Below are positions 27,746 to 36,366 of a DNA stretch of 64,000 bases, piece by piece. The notes under the pieces were generated by a model. That model did not search any database and was not told the DNA's origin. It saw nothing but the letters and a program-made list of their open reading frames with translations. Source of the DNA: Romboutsia ilealis (GTDB lineage Bacteria; Bacillota; Clostridia; Peptostreptococcales; Peptostreptococcaceae); assembly GCF_900015215.1 (NCBI RefSeq), contig NZ_LN555523.1, positions 730,912 to 794,911 of the forward strand, in the 5' to 3' direction. Both the position numbers and the translations under genes were made by a program. Position 1 is the stretch's first letter. Each line of letters starts with the position of its first letter.

Positions 27746-27835
27746 AATTTATATGAATTTTAAATCGCTTATATAAATAAATAGAATAATTAAAAAAGGT
27801 ATAGGTATAATTATATATTCTATACCTTTTTTAGA
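27746..27835 (+). ncRNA. Candidate short transcript with orphan terminator
   Basis: A terminator-like hairpin (AAAAAAGGTATAG with CTATACCTTTTTT, 27793-27832) has no coding sequence in front of it. A TATAAT box sits at 27735-27740, so an RNA of roughly 90 bases could be made. No -35 box is clear. Confidence 0.25.
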
Positions 27836-27928
27836 TAAATATTTATTATGTTATGAGTATAATTTTAATAATAAATTAGTTATTTAATAATCAGATTATA
27901 ACTATAAGGATTATGAAAGGAGGAAAAT

Positions 27929-28642
27929 ATGAAAAAGAGTATAAAGATTTCAGGAGATGGATTTATTAGTAAAGGGGAATATGATGTAGTAAAAATTATG
28001 GGAGATGCATCATCTATTGGAGATGTATATGCAAGAGAAGTAAAAATAAATGGAGATGCTGAATTTAGAGGAAATTTAGATTTTGGAAAATTAAATATAC
28101 GTGGTAATACATATATAAATGGAGATATTAAAGTAAGTAAATCTAAGATAAATGGGGATTTTTTAGTAGATGGAAATACTGATATAGATGAATTTGTTTT
28201 AACAGGAAATTGTAAATTTAGTTTTGATATAAGGTGCGATATTATTAATATAACTGGCGATATATATGTAGAAAATAATATATACGCAAAAGAAATAAAT
28301 ATAAATGGATTAGTTAAAGTAAAAGGTAACATAGAGTGTGAAAATATAACTATAAAAGGATCTATACAATGTGAGGGAACATTAAAAGCTCAAAGTGCAA
28401 GTATTTATCCATATAGTGAGTCAGATTGCAATGAAATAAAATCATCGAAAATAGAGATACTTAAATATAAGCGCAGAAATATTCTAAATTTATGCAAAGA
28501 AAAGTATGGAAGGTTTAGTTGCAAATTAATGAAGGGTGATGATATAAAACTAGAAAATACTGATGTAGAATATATAGAATATACAAAAAATCTTAATATA
28601 TCTGAAGATTGTAAAATTGAAAAAAGTTTAAAAATAATTTAA
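27929..28642 (+). CDS. Bactofilin-like polymer-forming protein
   Basis: A 237-residue soluble protein. Residues 1-150 are a regular series of short beta-strand repeats with INGD/ISGD/ITGD turns (for example VKINGDAEFRGNLDFGKLNI), as in bactofilins and the B. subtilis YhbE/YhbF pair, which form right-handed beta-helices that polymerise. The last 80 residues are not repetitive and include several Cys and a basic stretch. RBS GAAAGGAGGA. Probably a cell-envelope or cytoskeletal scaffold; specific role unknown. Confidence 0.8.
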   Translation: MKKSIKISGDGFISKGEYDVVKIMGDASSIGDVYAREVKINGDAEFRGNLDFGKLNIRGNTYINGDIKVSKSKINGDFLVDGNTDIDEFVLTGNCKFSFDIRCDIINITGDIYVENNIYAKEININGLVKVKGNIECENITIKGSIQCEGTLKAQSASIYPYSESDCNEIKSSKIEILKYKRRNILNLCKEKYGRFSCKLMKGDDIKLENTDVEYIEYTKNLNISEDCKIEKSLKII

Positions 28643-28652
28643 GGAGTATATT

Positions 28653-28712
28653 GTGACTACTTTTAAGGTAAATAGACATTTATATAATAAGTTAGTAGAG
28701 AAAGTGTGCTAA
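28653..28712 (+). CDS. Possible 19-residue peptide
   Basis: GTG start with AAGGAG seven bases upstream, directly after the bactofilin-like gene: MTTFKVNRHLYNKLVEKVC. The stop codon lies inside the terminator stem. It may be a real micropeptide or a chance frame. Confidence 0.2.
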   Translation: MTTFKVNRHLYNKLVEKVC

Positions 28713-28764
28713 GTTAATTATAACTTAGATTTAAAAGTTTGATTATTTTAGCACACTTTTTAAT
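28698..28764. terminator. Intrinsic terminator with long loop
   Basis: AAAGTGTGCTAA pairs with TTAGCACACTTT around a loop that itself contains AAGTTA/TAACTT; T-tract follows. Confidence 0.75.
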
Positions 28765-28793
28765 TACAAGTAATCTATATATTAAATTTTGTT

Positions 28794-29312
28794 TTAATTG
28801 CTATATGTTTGTTTAAATGATTTTACATATTTTACAGTAATAAGATATGAAGCTATTGGTATACCAATTATCATACTAATTATACCTTGAAGCATATTAG
28901 ATAAAACTGAGCCTAATGCAATTATAAAGCTACCTTGTAAAAATGTACCTGCTAATAAATATCCAACGACCATAATTACTACACCAAATAATGTAGCTAA
29001 TATATTTTTTACTAAATTTGCATTTTTCTTAACTATAGTACCAACTATATATCCTTCAAATCCCTTTATTAGTAGTGTGAATAAAGCCCAATGTGAATAT
29101 CCAGTTAAAATGTCAGCTGAAGCAGATCCTAATCCTCCAGCTATCATACCTGATATAGGTCCAAATAAAATTGATGTTACAAAAATAATGCTGTCGCCTA
29201 TATTTACATACCCATCTGTCATAGGTATTGGTATTTGTATTACCATAGTGGCTATACAAACAAGAGCTATCATAAGCCCATTTAGAACAAGTAATTTAGT
29301 TTTGTTATTCAT
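28794..29312 (-). CDS. ECF transporter S component
   Basis: A 172-residue membrane protein with about six helices. The N-terminal MIALVCIATMVIQIPIPMTDGYVN region and GPISGMIAGGLGSASADILTG match substrate-specificity (S) components of group II ECF vitamin transporters (DUF1393/HmpT-like). These associate with shared EcfA/A'/T elsewhere. The start is MNNKTK at 29312, with GGAGG upstream. The vitamin cannot be told from sequence; no biosynthetic genes are adjacent. An inverted repeat lies in its promoter region. Confidence 0.85.
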   Translation of the reverse strand: MNNKTKLLVLNGLMIALVCIATMVIQIPIPMTDGYVNIGDSIIFVTSILFGPISGMIAGGLGSASADILTGYSHWALFTLLIKGFEGYIVGTIVKKNANLVKNILATLFGVVIMVVGYLLAGTFLQGSFIIALGSVLSNMLQGIISMIIGIPIASYLITVKYVKSFKQTYSN

Positions 29313-29379
29313 CTCTATATCCTCCAATTTATGATCATGTGTTATCTAAATTATACCAACCGCAGTAATTAGATACAAT

Positions 29380-29403
29380 AAAAATTGTACCCATACAATT
29401 TTT
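29380..29403 (-). promoter_or_regulatory. Inverted repeat in the ECF S-component promoter region
   Basis: AAAAATTGTA pairs with TACAATTTTT around CCCA. It is a 10-bp perfect palindrome about 70 bases before the gene, upstream of a TATAAT-like box (TGGTATAAT on the minus strand). A repressor operator is plausible; the regulator is unknown. Confidence 0.45.
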
Positions 29404-29563
29404 AAAATTATAATGAAGAAACAATCTATTATAATAGTATTTCTTAAGGGTGTATAAAAAATTAATGATTTTTCAATAATATCAATAAAATATAACTTTA
29501 TGGGTATATAATATATTATAAAATGAAAATATTATAAATTAGCATAAATTGGAGGAATAATAG

Positions 29564-30376
29564 ATGACAAATTGTAACTCATGTCCGTCAAAAAATAGTT
29601 GTAAAACTCAAGCAACTTGTAATATAAAGAATAATCCAAATAATAATATAAAAAAAATAATTGCTGTTATGAGTGGGAAAGGTGGAGTTGGAAAATCAAC
29701 TGTAACTGCATTGATAGCTAAAAAATTAAATAAAATGGGATATAAAGTAGGAATACTTGATTCAGATATAACGGGTCCGAGTATTCCAAGACTTATGAAT
29801 CTTCAAAATCAAAGGGCTATGTCCAATGGAAAAGATATATATCCTATAGAAAGTAAAGAAGGTATAAAAACAATGTCTATAAACTATATGGTAGATAATG
29901 AAAATCAGCCAATAGTTTGGAAAGGACCAATGGTAGGGAATGCTGTAAAGCAATTTTATAGTGATGTAATATGGGGAGAGCTAGATTATTTATTAATAGA
30001 TATGCCTCCTGGAACTGGAGATGTCGCACTTACAGTAATGCAATCAATTCCTATAAGTGGAGTAGTTATGGTATCTGTACCCCAAGATATGATATCTATG
30101 ATAGTTGCAAAGGCTGTTAATATGGCAAAAATGCTAAATATAAAAGTATTAGGTGTTGTAGAGAATATGAGCTATATACAATGCCCGGATTGTGATAAAA
30201 AAATAAAATTATTTGAAGGGGAAGAAACTGAAAAATTCTTAAGTGAGATGGATTTGAAACTTTTAGGAGAACTTCCTATGACAAAAGAAATAGTTAATAT
30301 AACTCATAATGGAGTATCAGAAATTAGTGAGAGCTTAGACGGAATACTAACTGGTATTGTAGATAATATAAAATAA
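29564..30376 (+). CDS. Mrp/NBP35-family P-loop ATPase (Fe-S cluster carrier)
   Basis: A 270-residue ATPase. The N-terminus has clustered Cys (CNSCPSKNSCKTQATC) resembling the NBP35-type ferredoxin-like extension; the deviant Walker A MSGKGGVGKST is at about 35-45; the C-terminal CPDCDKK (about 208) supplies the CxxC that binds a bridging cluster. Mrp proteins deliver Fe-S clusters to target enzymes in the cytoplasm. RBS GGAGGA. Stand-alone gene. Confidence 0.92.
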   Translation: MTNCNSCPSKNSCKTQATCNIKNNPNNNIKKIIAVMSGKGGVGKSTVTALIAKKLNKMGYKVGILDSDITGPSIPRLMNLQNQRAMSNGKDIYPIESKEGIKTMSINYMVDNENQPIVWKGPMVGNAVKQFYSDVIWGELDYLLIDMPPGTGDVALTVMQSIPISGVVMVSVPQDMISMIVAKAVNMAKMLNIKVLGVVENMSYIQCPDCDKKIKLFEGEETEKFLSEMDLKLLGELPMTKEIVNITHNGVSEISESLDGILTGIVDNIK

Positions 30377-30540
30377 TTAAGGGTCATATCTAAACAACAC
30401 TTAGAAGTGATTTTGTATATAGATATGATTGGTGCTGAATTCATAAAAATATTAATTATTATTAATTTCTTTATGAAAATATAGTGAATATGTTAGGTAA
30501 AGATAAAAATATAAGTTAATATATATTCGTACATAAGTAT

Positions 30541-30568
30541 AAGCTGATAGTTAAACTATCAGCTTATT
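30541..30568 (-). terminator. Intrinsic terminator
   Basis: AAGCTGATAG pairs with CTATCAGCTT around TTAAA, at the 3' end of the leftward 73-residue gene. Confidence 0.85.
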
Positions 30569-30785
30569 TATTTATAAATTCTATGCTTTTTACATTATTT
30601 TTATTTATAGCTATAGCACTGCCTAAATCTCTTCCTGACATGGTAAGAAAAGGAACTTCTTCTCCTTTGTTAAATTTTTCTAGCCAATCGACTAGAGAAT
30701 TAAAGTTTCGAATATTATCTCTTTCTATAATTCTTACAAAACCATTTTTAAATGTTATTTTTATTTTATTATTTATTTTAATCAC
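30564..30785 (-). CDS. Hypothetical protein, 73 residues
   Basis: A GTG start with GGAGGAC unusually close upstream. The product is small, soluble and basic with an SM-like or beta-strand N-terminus (KIKITFKNGFVRIIERDN) and VDWLEKFNKGEEVPFLTMSG. No family recognised. The terminator directly after the stop supports a real gene. Confidence 0.6.
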   Translation of the reverse strand: MIKINNKIKITFKNGFVRIIERDNIRNFNSLVDWLEKFNKGEEVPFLTMSGRDLGSAIAINKNNVKSIEFINK

Positions 30786-31245
30786 CGTCCTCCAATATTA
30801 TTTACTTAATATATCTATCACAAACTAAATTTATATATGATATGTTTGTAAAGAATTATATTTTAAGCATACATATATATTTTAATTAAAATGCTTCATT
30901 AAGTAAAATTATTATTTTGTATTGTTCAAAAATAATATAAATAATAGAAGTATTTTATAATGTCTAATTATTATTAGAAGATATATAAATGAATTTGGTA
31001 ATACGGATAAAGTTTTGTAGGAAATATTAATATATACATTTTTATGTTTATAAAGAAAAAATATTACATACAAAATTATTGATTAATTGATATTAAAAGT
31101 GGAATTATTAATAAAATAATAAATAATATAAGCGTAAAACCTAAAAATAATAGAAAAGATATCATGTTATACACTTTCTTATCAAAATTTGCTAAAAGGG
31201 TAATAAAAGTAAGTTATTGAATTTATATATAAGGAGAGTGATAAT
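30786..31245. other. Long intergenic region, possibly one tiny membrane peptide
   Basis: 460 AT-rich bases. Nothing is recognised with confidence. On the minus strand an ATG near 31163 opens a 29-residue, almost wholly hydrophobic frame (MISFLLFLGFTLILFIILLI at its start), but its RBS is weak. Confidence 0.3.
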
Positions 31246-31962
31246 GTGAATTTTAAAAAGCACCTTATGATTTGTATATGTTTATTATTTATGGTATTTA
31301 GTTTTAGTATATTATCAAAAAATCTTACAATTTCAGGGGAAGACTTATCATCAAATAATATAGAAAATGAAATAGCAAAGAATGAAGAAGTTGAAAAACT
31401 TAAAATAGAATATGAAGAATTAGAAGCTAGAAGAAGAGAAGAAGATATTGTTGAAGCAAATAGAGTACAAGGGGTTTCTTATTTAAGAGAAAATGTTACG
31501 GTAATTAGTGAAATAACTGAAGAAGAAATGAAGGAAGTACTTATAAATACTACAGGTTCAAAGACTATGGTCCATCTTGCAGGTGCTTTTGTTGAATGCG
31601 AAAAAAAGTATGGTGTAAATGCATTTTTTATGGCAGGAATAGTAGCACTTGAAAGTGGATTTGCAACATCTAGAAGGGCAATAGAGGATAATAACCTAAC
31701 TGGGTATGAAGTTTATAGTGACAGTTCAGAGGGAAGATTATTTAGTAGTCATCAAGAATCAGTACTTCATACTGCAAGGCATTTAAGTAATAATTATTTA
31801 AAAGAAGATGCTATGTATTATAAAGGTTTATCTGTTGATGCTATCCAGTTAAATTATTGTCCAGATGAGGGAGAAGATAAGAGATGGGAAGAGAAGGTTG
31901 ATTACTTGGCAAGTAATTTTTTAAAGACTTATGATAATTTATTTAGAGCTGATAAATCGTAA
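31246..31962 (+). CDS. Secreted/anchored glucosaminidase-domain protein
   Basis: A 238-residue protein with a GTG start behind AAGGAGAG. An N-terminal hydrophobic segment (about 7-24) is a signal or anchor; residues 40-70 are a charged coiled coil; from about 100 on is a glucosaminidase (GH73-like) domain with VECEKKYGVNAFFMAGIVAL, the catalytic-type Glu in ALESGFATS, and HQESVLHTARHL. Such enzymes cut the glycan chain of peptidoglycan. Its terminator follows at once. Confidence 0.88.
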   Translation: MNFKKHLMICICLLFMVFSFSILSKNLTISGEDLSSNNIENEIAKNEEVEKLKIEYEELEARRREEDIVEANRVQGVSYLRENVTVISEITEEEMKEVLINTTGSKTMVHLAGAFVECEKKYGVNAFFMAGIVALESGFATSRRAIEDNNLTGYEVYSDSSEGRLFSSHQESVLHTARHLSNNYLKEDAMYYKGLSVDAIQLNYCPDEGEDKRWEEKVDYLASNFLKTYDNLFRADKS

Positions 31963-31963
31963 A

Positions 31964-32006
31964 TAAAAAAGGTATAATATTAGTATATGATGTTATACCT
32001 TTTTTC
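31964..32006 (+). terminator. Intrinsic terminator
   Basis: AAAAAAGGTATAA pairs with TTATACCTTTTTT. Confidence 0.88.
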
Positions 32007-32189
32007 TATTATTTAATTTTAAGTAAACATAGTATATTTATATAAATAAAAGTTAATAAAAAATATATATAATATAAAATAAGCAATAAAAAAATTACTT
32101 AAAATATAAATTAAAGCCTATATATTTTTTTATAAATCAAAATGCTTAATTAATTATAAAACAAAACTAATAAATAAAGAGGATAAAAA

Positions 32190-32720
32190 ATGAAGAAACT
32201 TATAGTAATTATATTAGTTGTGTTTAGTTTGGGTGGAATGTATTATTTTTCAAGCCAAAATGCACAAATGTCAGGAAATCAATCACAGGAAGTAGTAAGA
32301 ATTATAGATAAAATAAGAGATAAAGTTACCTTACAAGATGAAAAGCTTATAAAAATCCAGACTAATATATATGATAAATTAAAAAGATTTGGAAGTAAAA
32401 GCTATATTGTTAGAAAGATGGCTCATTTTAGTATATATGCATTAATAGGAACATCTTTATTATTATTTATATATGAGTTTTCTAAAAAGCTTGTACTATC
32501 ATCATTAATAGCATTTTTACTTTCTATAACGTATGCATGTTATGATGAATATAGGCAATTATCTGTACCGGGAAGATCAGGAAGTATAAAAGATGTATTC
32601 ATAGATTCATCAGGTGCTTTAACTGGTATAATTTTAACTTTTATAATAATATCAATAATAAAAATAATAGTATCTTTATTAAATAAGAAAGACTTATCGG
32701 AAGAAGAATTTAATAATTAA
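32190..32720 (+). CDS. VanZ-family membrane protein
   Basis: A 176-residue protein with an N-terminal helix, a soluble loop (about 25-75), then three helices. The signature KMAHFSIYALIGTSLL, YDEYRQLSVPGRSGSIKDV and DSSGALTG is typical of the VanZ family. VanZ-like proteins modestly raise resistance to lipoglycopeptides in some species; most have unknown roles. RBS AGAGGA. Followed by the long hairpin before the ATPase gene. Confidence 0.9.
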   Translation: MKKLIVIILVVFSLGGMYYFSSQNAQMSGNQSQEVVRIIDKIRDKVTLQDEKLIKIQTNIYDKLKRFGSKSYIVRKMAHFSIYALIGTSLLLFIYEFSKKLVLSSLIAFLLSITYACYDEYRQLSVPGRSGSIKDVFIDSSGALTGIILTFIIISIIKIIVSLLNKKDLSEEEFNN

Positions 32721-32737
32721 TTAAAATATGTTATATT

Positions 32738-32782
32738 ACTTCTTTCTACTTTATATAATTATTATATAAAGTAGAAAGAAGT
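32738..32782 (+). promoter_or_regulatory. Perfect 21-bp hairpin covering the ATPase gene's ribosome binding site
   Basis: Arms at 32738-32758 and 32762-32782 are exact inverted copies around TTA. The right arm ends in GTAGAAAGAAGT, six bases before the ATG, so the only RBS-like sequence would be locked in the stem. No T-tract follows on the plus strand, so this is not a normal terminator for VanZ; it could be a translational switch or a protein-binding palindrome. Confidence 0.75.
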
Positions 32783-32788
32783 GATAAA

Positions 32789-33814
32789 ATGAGCTATTTA
32801 ACTTATTTAAAAATACATCATTTTAAAAGTATAGAAGACTTAGAATTAAAAAAACTATCTAATATAAACATAATAGTAGGAGCAAATAACAGCGGAAAAA
32901 CATCATTACTTGAAGCTGTGTCAATACTTGGAAATAAAGATAGTATAAAAAGTATCTTAAATAATGTATTCAAAAGAAGTTCTGATTACCCTTCAAGTTT
33001 TGAATTATTCTTAGACATATTCCCAAGAGAGCAAGATATAAACAAAAGTATAAAAATTGAATCAACTATAAAAGGATTAACTAGAGAGATTAATATAAAT
33101 GGAAATATAGTAAAAGATATTGGTATAAATAGTGATATGGATAAGGCATTTTTAGGTAATATTAATGTGAAGGTAGAAGATGAAACAGTCATAGATAAAA
33201 ATATATCTATAGAAGAAAATAAAGATATAAAATACCTTAATGACTATGACATTATAAAAATAGTATATGTTACACCATATGATTATTATAGAAGTGACTT
33301 GATAGAAAGTACTTTAGAAAATATAAATGATAGAGATAAAGAAAATATAATAAATCTACTTAGTATATTCGATCCAGATATAGAGGATTTTAAAGTAGTA
33401 AAAAAATTTAACGAAGGTAGATGTTGTGTATATATAGATCATAAGATATATGGTACTGCACCTTTATTTAGCTTTGGAGATAGTATAAAAAAGATATTTA
33501 TACTTGGAGTTGCTATGGTAAGTGCAAAATGTGGAATACTACTAGTTGATGAAATAGAAAGTGCAATACACAAAAATCATATAAATAAAGTATTTGACAG
33601 CATTATAAAAATATGTAAGGAATACAAGATTCAACTAATATGTACGACTCATAGCTTAGAGGTTATAGATGGAATTATACTTTCACTTGGAAATCAAATA
33701 GACTTATTATCTTGTTATAGAATAGAGGTATACGATAATAAAACATATTATACAAAGTTTTCTGGCGATAGGTTAAAAGATATTAGAAACTTGCTAGGTC
33801 AGGATGTGAGATAA
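32789..33814 (+). CDS. OLD-like AAA/ABC ATPase
   Basis: A 341-residue ATPase of the SMC/RecF/OLD type. Walker A GANNSGKTS is at 31-39 after the usual FKSIEDLELKKL strand; Walker B GILLVDEIESAIH at about 249-261; the H-switch CTTHSLEVIDG at about 284-294. No TOPRIM domain is attached, unlike OLD or GajA; instead the next gene, joined by a one-base overlap (TAATG), encodes a TOPRIM-like protein. This split arrangement resembles anti-phage pairs such as PARIS (AriA/AriB) or AbiL. Defence is inferred, not shown. Confidence 0.88.
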   Translation: MSYLTYLKIHHFKSIEDLELKKLSNINIIVGANNSGKTSLLEAVSILGNKDSIKSILNNVFKRSSDYPSSFELFLDIFPREQDINKSIKIESTIKGLTREININGNIVKDIGINSDMDKAFLGNINVKVEDETVIDKNISIEENKDIKYLNDYDIIKIVYVTPYDYYRSDLIESTLENINDRDKENIINLLSIFDPDIEDFKVVKKFNEGRCCVYIDHKIYGTAPLFSFGDSIKKIFILGVAMVSAKCGILLVDEIESAIHKNHINKVFDSIIKICKEYKIQLICTTHSLEVIDGIILSLGNQIDLLSCYRIEVYDNKTYYTKFSGDRLKDIRNLLGQDVR

Positions 33815-34587
33815 TGAGAAGCTTTTTATTTTTTGTAGAGGGAGTTCATGATATAAATTGTGTAGCTAGAATATTATTAATAAATGGATTTAAAGAAGCT
33901 AGCAATATAAACGATATTCCAGAAATATGGAGGAGTAGAGTTCCAAGAACTTATCCCTTTGTAGATAATCGATTGGATAGATTTATACCAATACCTTCCT
34001 ATTTTATAAAAAATAATCTATGTATAGCAATGGTATCAGCTAATGGAGTAGGTAATATTATCAGAGATATAGATTTATACCTTAGCAATATGACTAAGGC
34101 TGAATTAAAGCAAATAAATGGAGTATGTGCCATATTTGATGCTGATCAAAAATCTGCAAAAGAGGCTTTTGATGAAAGATTTAAAAAGTATAACAAAGAT
34201 ATGGTTATTAAGAAAAAGGATTTTCTAAGTGGTTCCTGTAGAATACGAGGAGAAAGTATAAATATGTATTATTATTTTTTCCCAGATAACTACTCACAAG
34301 GAACATTAGAAAACTTTTTACTTGAAGGTGCTAAGGTTGTTTATAGTGATTTATTAGATAATGTAAATGAATATTTAGAAAAGGTTAATGATAGATATAA
34401 AGAAAATTGGAGCAAATCTAGTGAGAATAAAGTTAAGGTAGGATGTATAGCAAATATATTTCAACCTGGAAGTGCTAATCAGATATCAATACGATATGAT
34501 GATTGGATAAGTGAAGAAAGTATAATGTATAGCTCTGTTATAAAAAAATTTTATGATTTTATAATAGATATATTGGAGCTTAATTAA
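33814..34587 (+). CDS. TOPRIM-like protein (DUF3226/DUF4435 type), partner of the ATPase
   Basis: A 257-residue protein, translationally coupled to the ATPase. The N-terminal FVEGVHDIN has the conserved Glu (residue 9) of TOPRIM folds; IFDADQKSAKEAFDERF (about 107-123) has the DxD pair; GTLENFLLEG (about 162) follows as in DUF3226-type proteins. TOPRIM domains cut or bind nucleic acid with Mg2+. In PARIS-like systems the TOPRIM partner is the toxic effector released by the ATPase. A terminator follows. Whether this pair acts against phage needs testing. Confidence 0.75.
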   Translation: MRSFLFFVEGVHDINCVARILLINGFKEASNINDIPEIWRSRVPRTYPFVDNRLDRFIPIPSYFIKNNLCIAMVSANGVGNIIRDIDLYLSNMTKAELKQINGVCAIFDADQKSAKEAFDERFKKYNKDMVIKKKDFLSGSCRIRGESINMYYYFFPDNYSQGTLENFLLEGAKVVYSDLLDNVNEYLEKVNDRYKENWSKSSENKVKVGCIANIFQPGSANQISIRYDDWISEESIMYSSVIKKFYDFIIDILELN

Positions 34588-34603
34588 AAAGTTAAAAATC
34601 AAC

Positions 34604-34634
34604 AAAAGGGCTAAATTAAATTAGCCCTTTTTAA
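34604..34634 (+). terminator. Intrinsic terminator
   Basis: AAAAGGGCTAA pairs with TTAGCCCTTTT, then T-rich. Confidence 0.92.
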
Positions 34635-34718
34635 ATTAAAAAATATATAAATAATTATTAAAATAAATTTTTGAAAATGTATAATTGTATATTATTTGTA
34701 ATATGAATGGAGTGAATG

Positions 34719-35924
34719 TTAACAACCAGAAATTAATTCATATTTATCCAAAATATAGTTTTCAACTGCATTCTTTAATTGATATAGAGCTTTTTCTAAA
34801 ATTTTTCTAGGACAAGCTATATTTATTCTCATATAACCGTCTCCACCTTCTCCAAATATACGACCATCATTAAGTGCAAGTTGAGCTTTATTAACGAAGA
34901 AGTCAACTAAGTCATCTCCCTCAAGATTTAAATTTCTACAATCTAGCCATAGTAAGTATGTACTATCAGGAATACTTACTTTTATTTGAGGTATATTATT
35001 ATTTATATAATCTACAGCATATTTTATATTTTCTTCTATATAAGTAGTGGCTTCTAAAAACCATTCTTTTCCTTCAGTAAAAGCAACTGTATTAGCAACT
35101 ATACTAAATGCATTGTTTCTATATGTTTCTATTTTCTTTAATATAGTATCATATTGATTTTTCATATCTACATTAGGGAATATTACTGTAGCAACTTGAA
35201 GTCCAGCTAAGTTAAATGTTTTAGTTGAAGAAGTACAAGTTATAGTATGTTTTCTTATTTCTTCACTTATAGATGCCATTGGAGTATGTTTATTTCCCCA
35301 TAACATTATATCAGAGTAAATTTCATCAGATATAATAGTTATGTTATTTTCTATACAAATATTTGCTATAGTTTCTAATTCTTCTTTTGACCAAACCCTT
35401 CCAACTGGATTATGAGGATTACACACTATCATAAATTTAGCACCTTGCTTAGCTTTATTTCTTAAATCATCAAAATCTATAAAATATTTACCGTTATCCT
35501 CTATAAGTTGATTTATAACGACTTCACCATCCCAAGCTTCTATAACGTTTTTAAATTCATGAAATACTGGTGGCTGTATTATAACCTTATCTCCTTTTTC
35601 TAAAAACGTATGCATTAAGTTTGCAAGCATTGGTAAAACACCTAAAGCATGTGACATAAGCGATGTATCTACTTCCCAGTTATTCTTTTCTAGTTGCCAT
35701 TTTTTTATAGCTTCAAAATATTCAATAGGTCTAGAAGTATATCCATAGATACCTTGCATTGCTCTTTCTTGAAGTGCATTTATTATAGGATCTGCAGCCT
35801 TAAAGTCCATGTCAGCTATCCATAATGGTATTAAATCATCTCTACCAAACTTTTCTTTAGTTTCGTCATACTTAACTGCATAATTATTAGAACGGTCTAT
35901 TATTTCATCAAAGTTGTATTTCAT
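34719..35924 (-). CDS. PatB/MalY-family aminotransferase (cystathionine beta-lyase-like)
   Basis: A 401-residue fold-type I PLP enzyme. The N-terminal PLWIADMDFKAADPI is the PatB/MalY hallmark; NPHNPVGRVW and the PLP lysine in SSTKTFNLAGLQ follow. These enzymes split C-S bonds of cystathionine or cysteine conjugates, giving pyruvate or homocysteine. The start is MKYNF at 35924 with TTTGGAGG upstream; a TTG five codons earlier overlaps that site. Stand-alone gene; in vivo substrate uncertain. Confidence 0.92.
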   Translation of the reverse strand: MKYNFDEIIDRSNNYAVKYDETKEKFGRDDLIPLWIADMDFKAADPIINALQERAMQGIYGYTSRPIEYFEAIKKWQLEKNNWEVDTSLMSHALGVLPMLANLMHTFLEKGDKVIIQPPVFHEFKNVIEAWDGEVVINQLIEDNGKYFIDFDDLRNKAKQGAKFMIVCNPHNPVGRVWSKEELETIANICIENNITIISDEIYSDIMLWGNKHTPMASISEEIRKHTITCTSSTKTFNLAGLQVATVIFPNVDMKNQYDTILKKIETYRNNAFSIVANTVAFTEGKEWFLEATTYIEENIKYAVDYINNNIPQIKVSIPDSTYLLWLDCRNLNLEGDDLVDFFVNKAQLALNDGRIFGEGGDGYMRINIACPRKILEKALYQLKNAVENYILDKYELISGC

Positions 35925-36103
35925 TTTAAAAACCTCCAAAGTTTAAATTAGTATTTTATGTAGAATCTAAAAAATTAGTTGTTTGCTTTATTACTATATT
36001 TATATAGTATCACGCAATATATGAGTATAAAATATGAAAAAGTGCTATTTATATTGCAAAAAATGCTATAAAGATGATTGGACACAAGTTAATTGTTTTT
36101 TTA

Positions 36104-36228
36104 TTTGTCACTGGTGATAATAGGAGTAGCAATACTATCTTTTATTGAATATCTTTATATAACTTAAAAGCAATAAAATATACTGCAGTAAGTATTTACA
36201 ACGATTAAATTTAAATAGCACAATGAGT
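36104..36228 (-). repeat. IS982-group MITE, degenerate copy 2
   Basis: The right end AATAGCACAATGAGT matches the family end, the interior TTATTGAATAT...ACGATTAAATTTAAAT follows the copy at 12.9 kb, and the left end TTTGTCACTGGTGATAAT is a decayed version of TCTGTTGTGCTAGTTATT. It occupies the gap between two divergent genes. Confidence 0.6.
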
Positions 36229-36366
36229 TATATTAGGGGGGAGAGATATATCTTAAGCAAAGAAAATTATTTAATTTATCAAATTGGATATTATATAAAA
36301 TTTGTGTATAATAATGAGATAAGCAAAGGTTTCAAATAACTAATTTTATAATAAGGAGAGGATAAT

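Noticed and set aside
28653..28712. Leader peptide controlling a downstream gene
   Set aside because: The 19-codon frame ends in a terminator and the next gene is convergent, so there is nothing for it to attenuate; kept only as a weak possible peptide.
29564..30376. Mrp ATPase as a ParA-type plasmid partition protein
   Set aside because: The CxxC pair near the C-terminus and the Cys-rich N-terminus fit Fe-S carrier ATPases, and no ParB gene follows.
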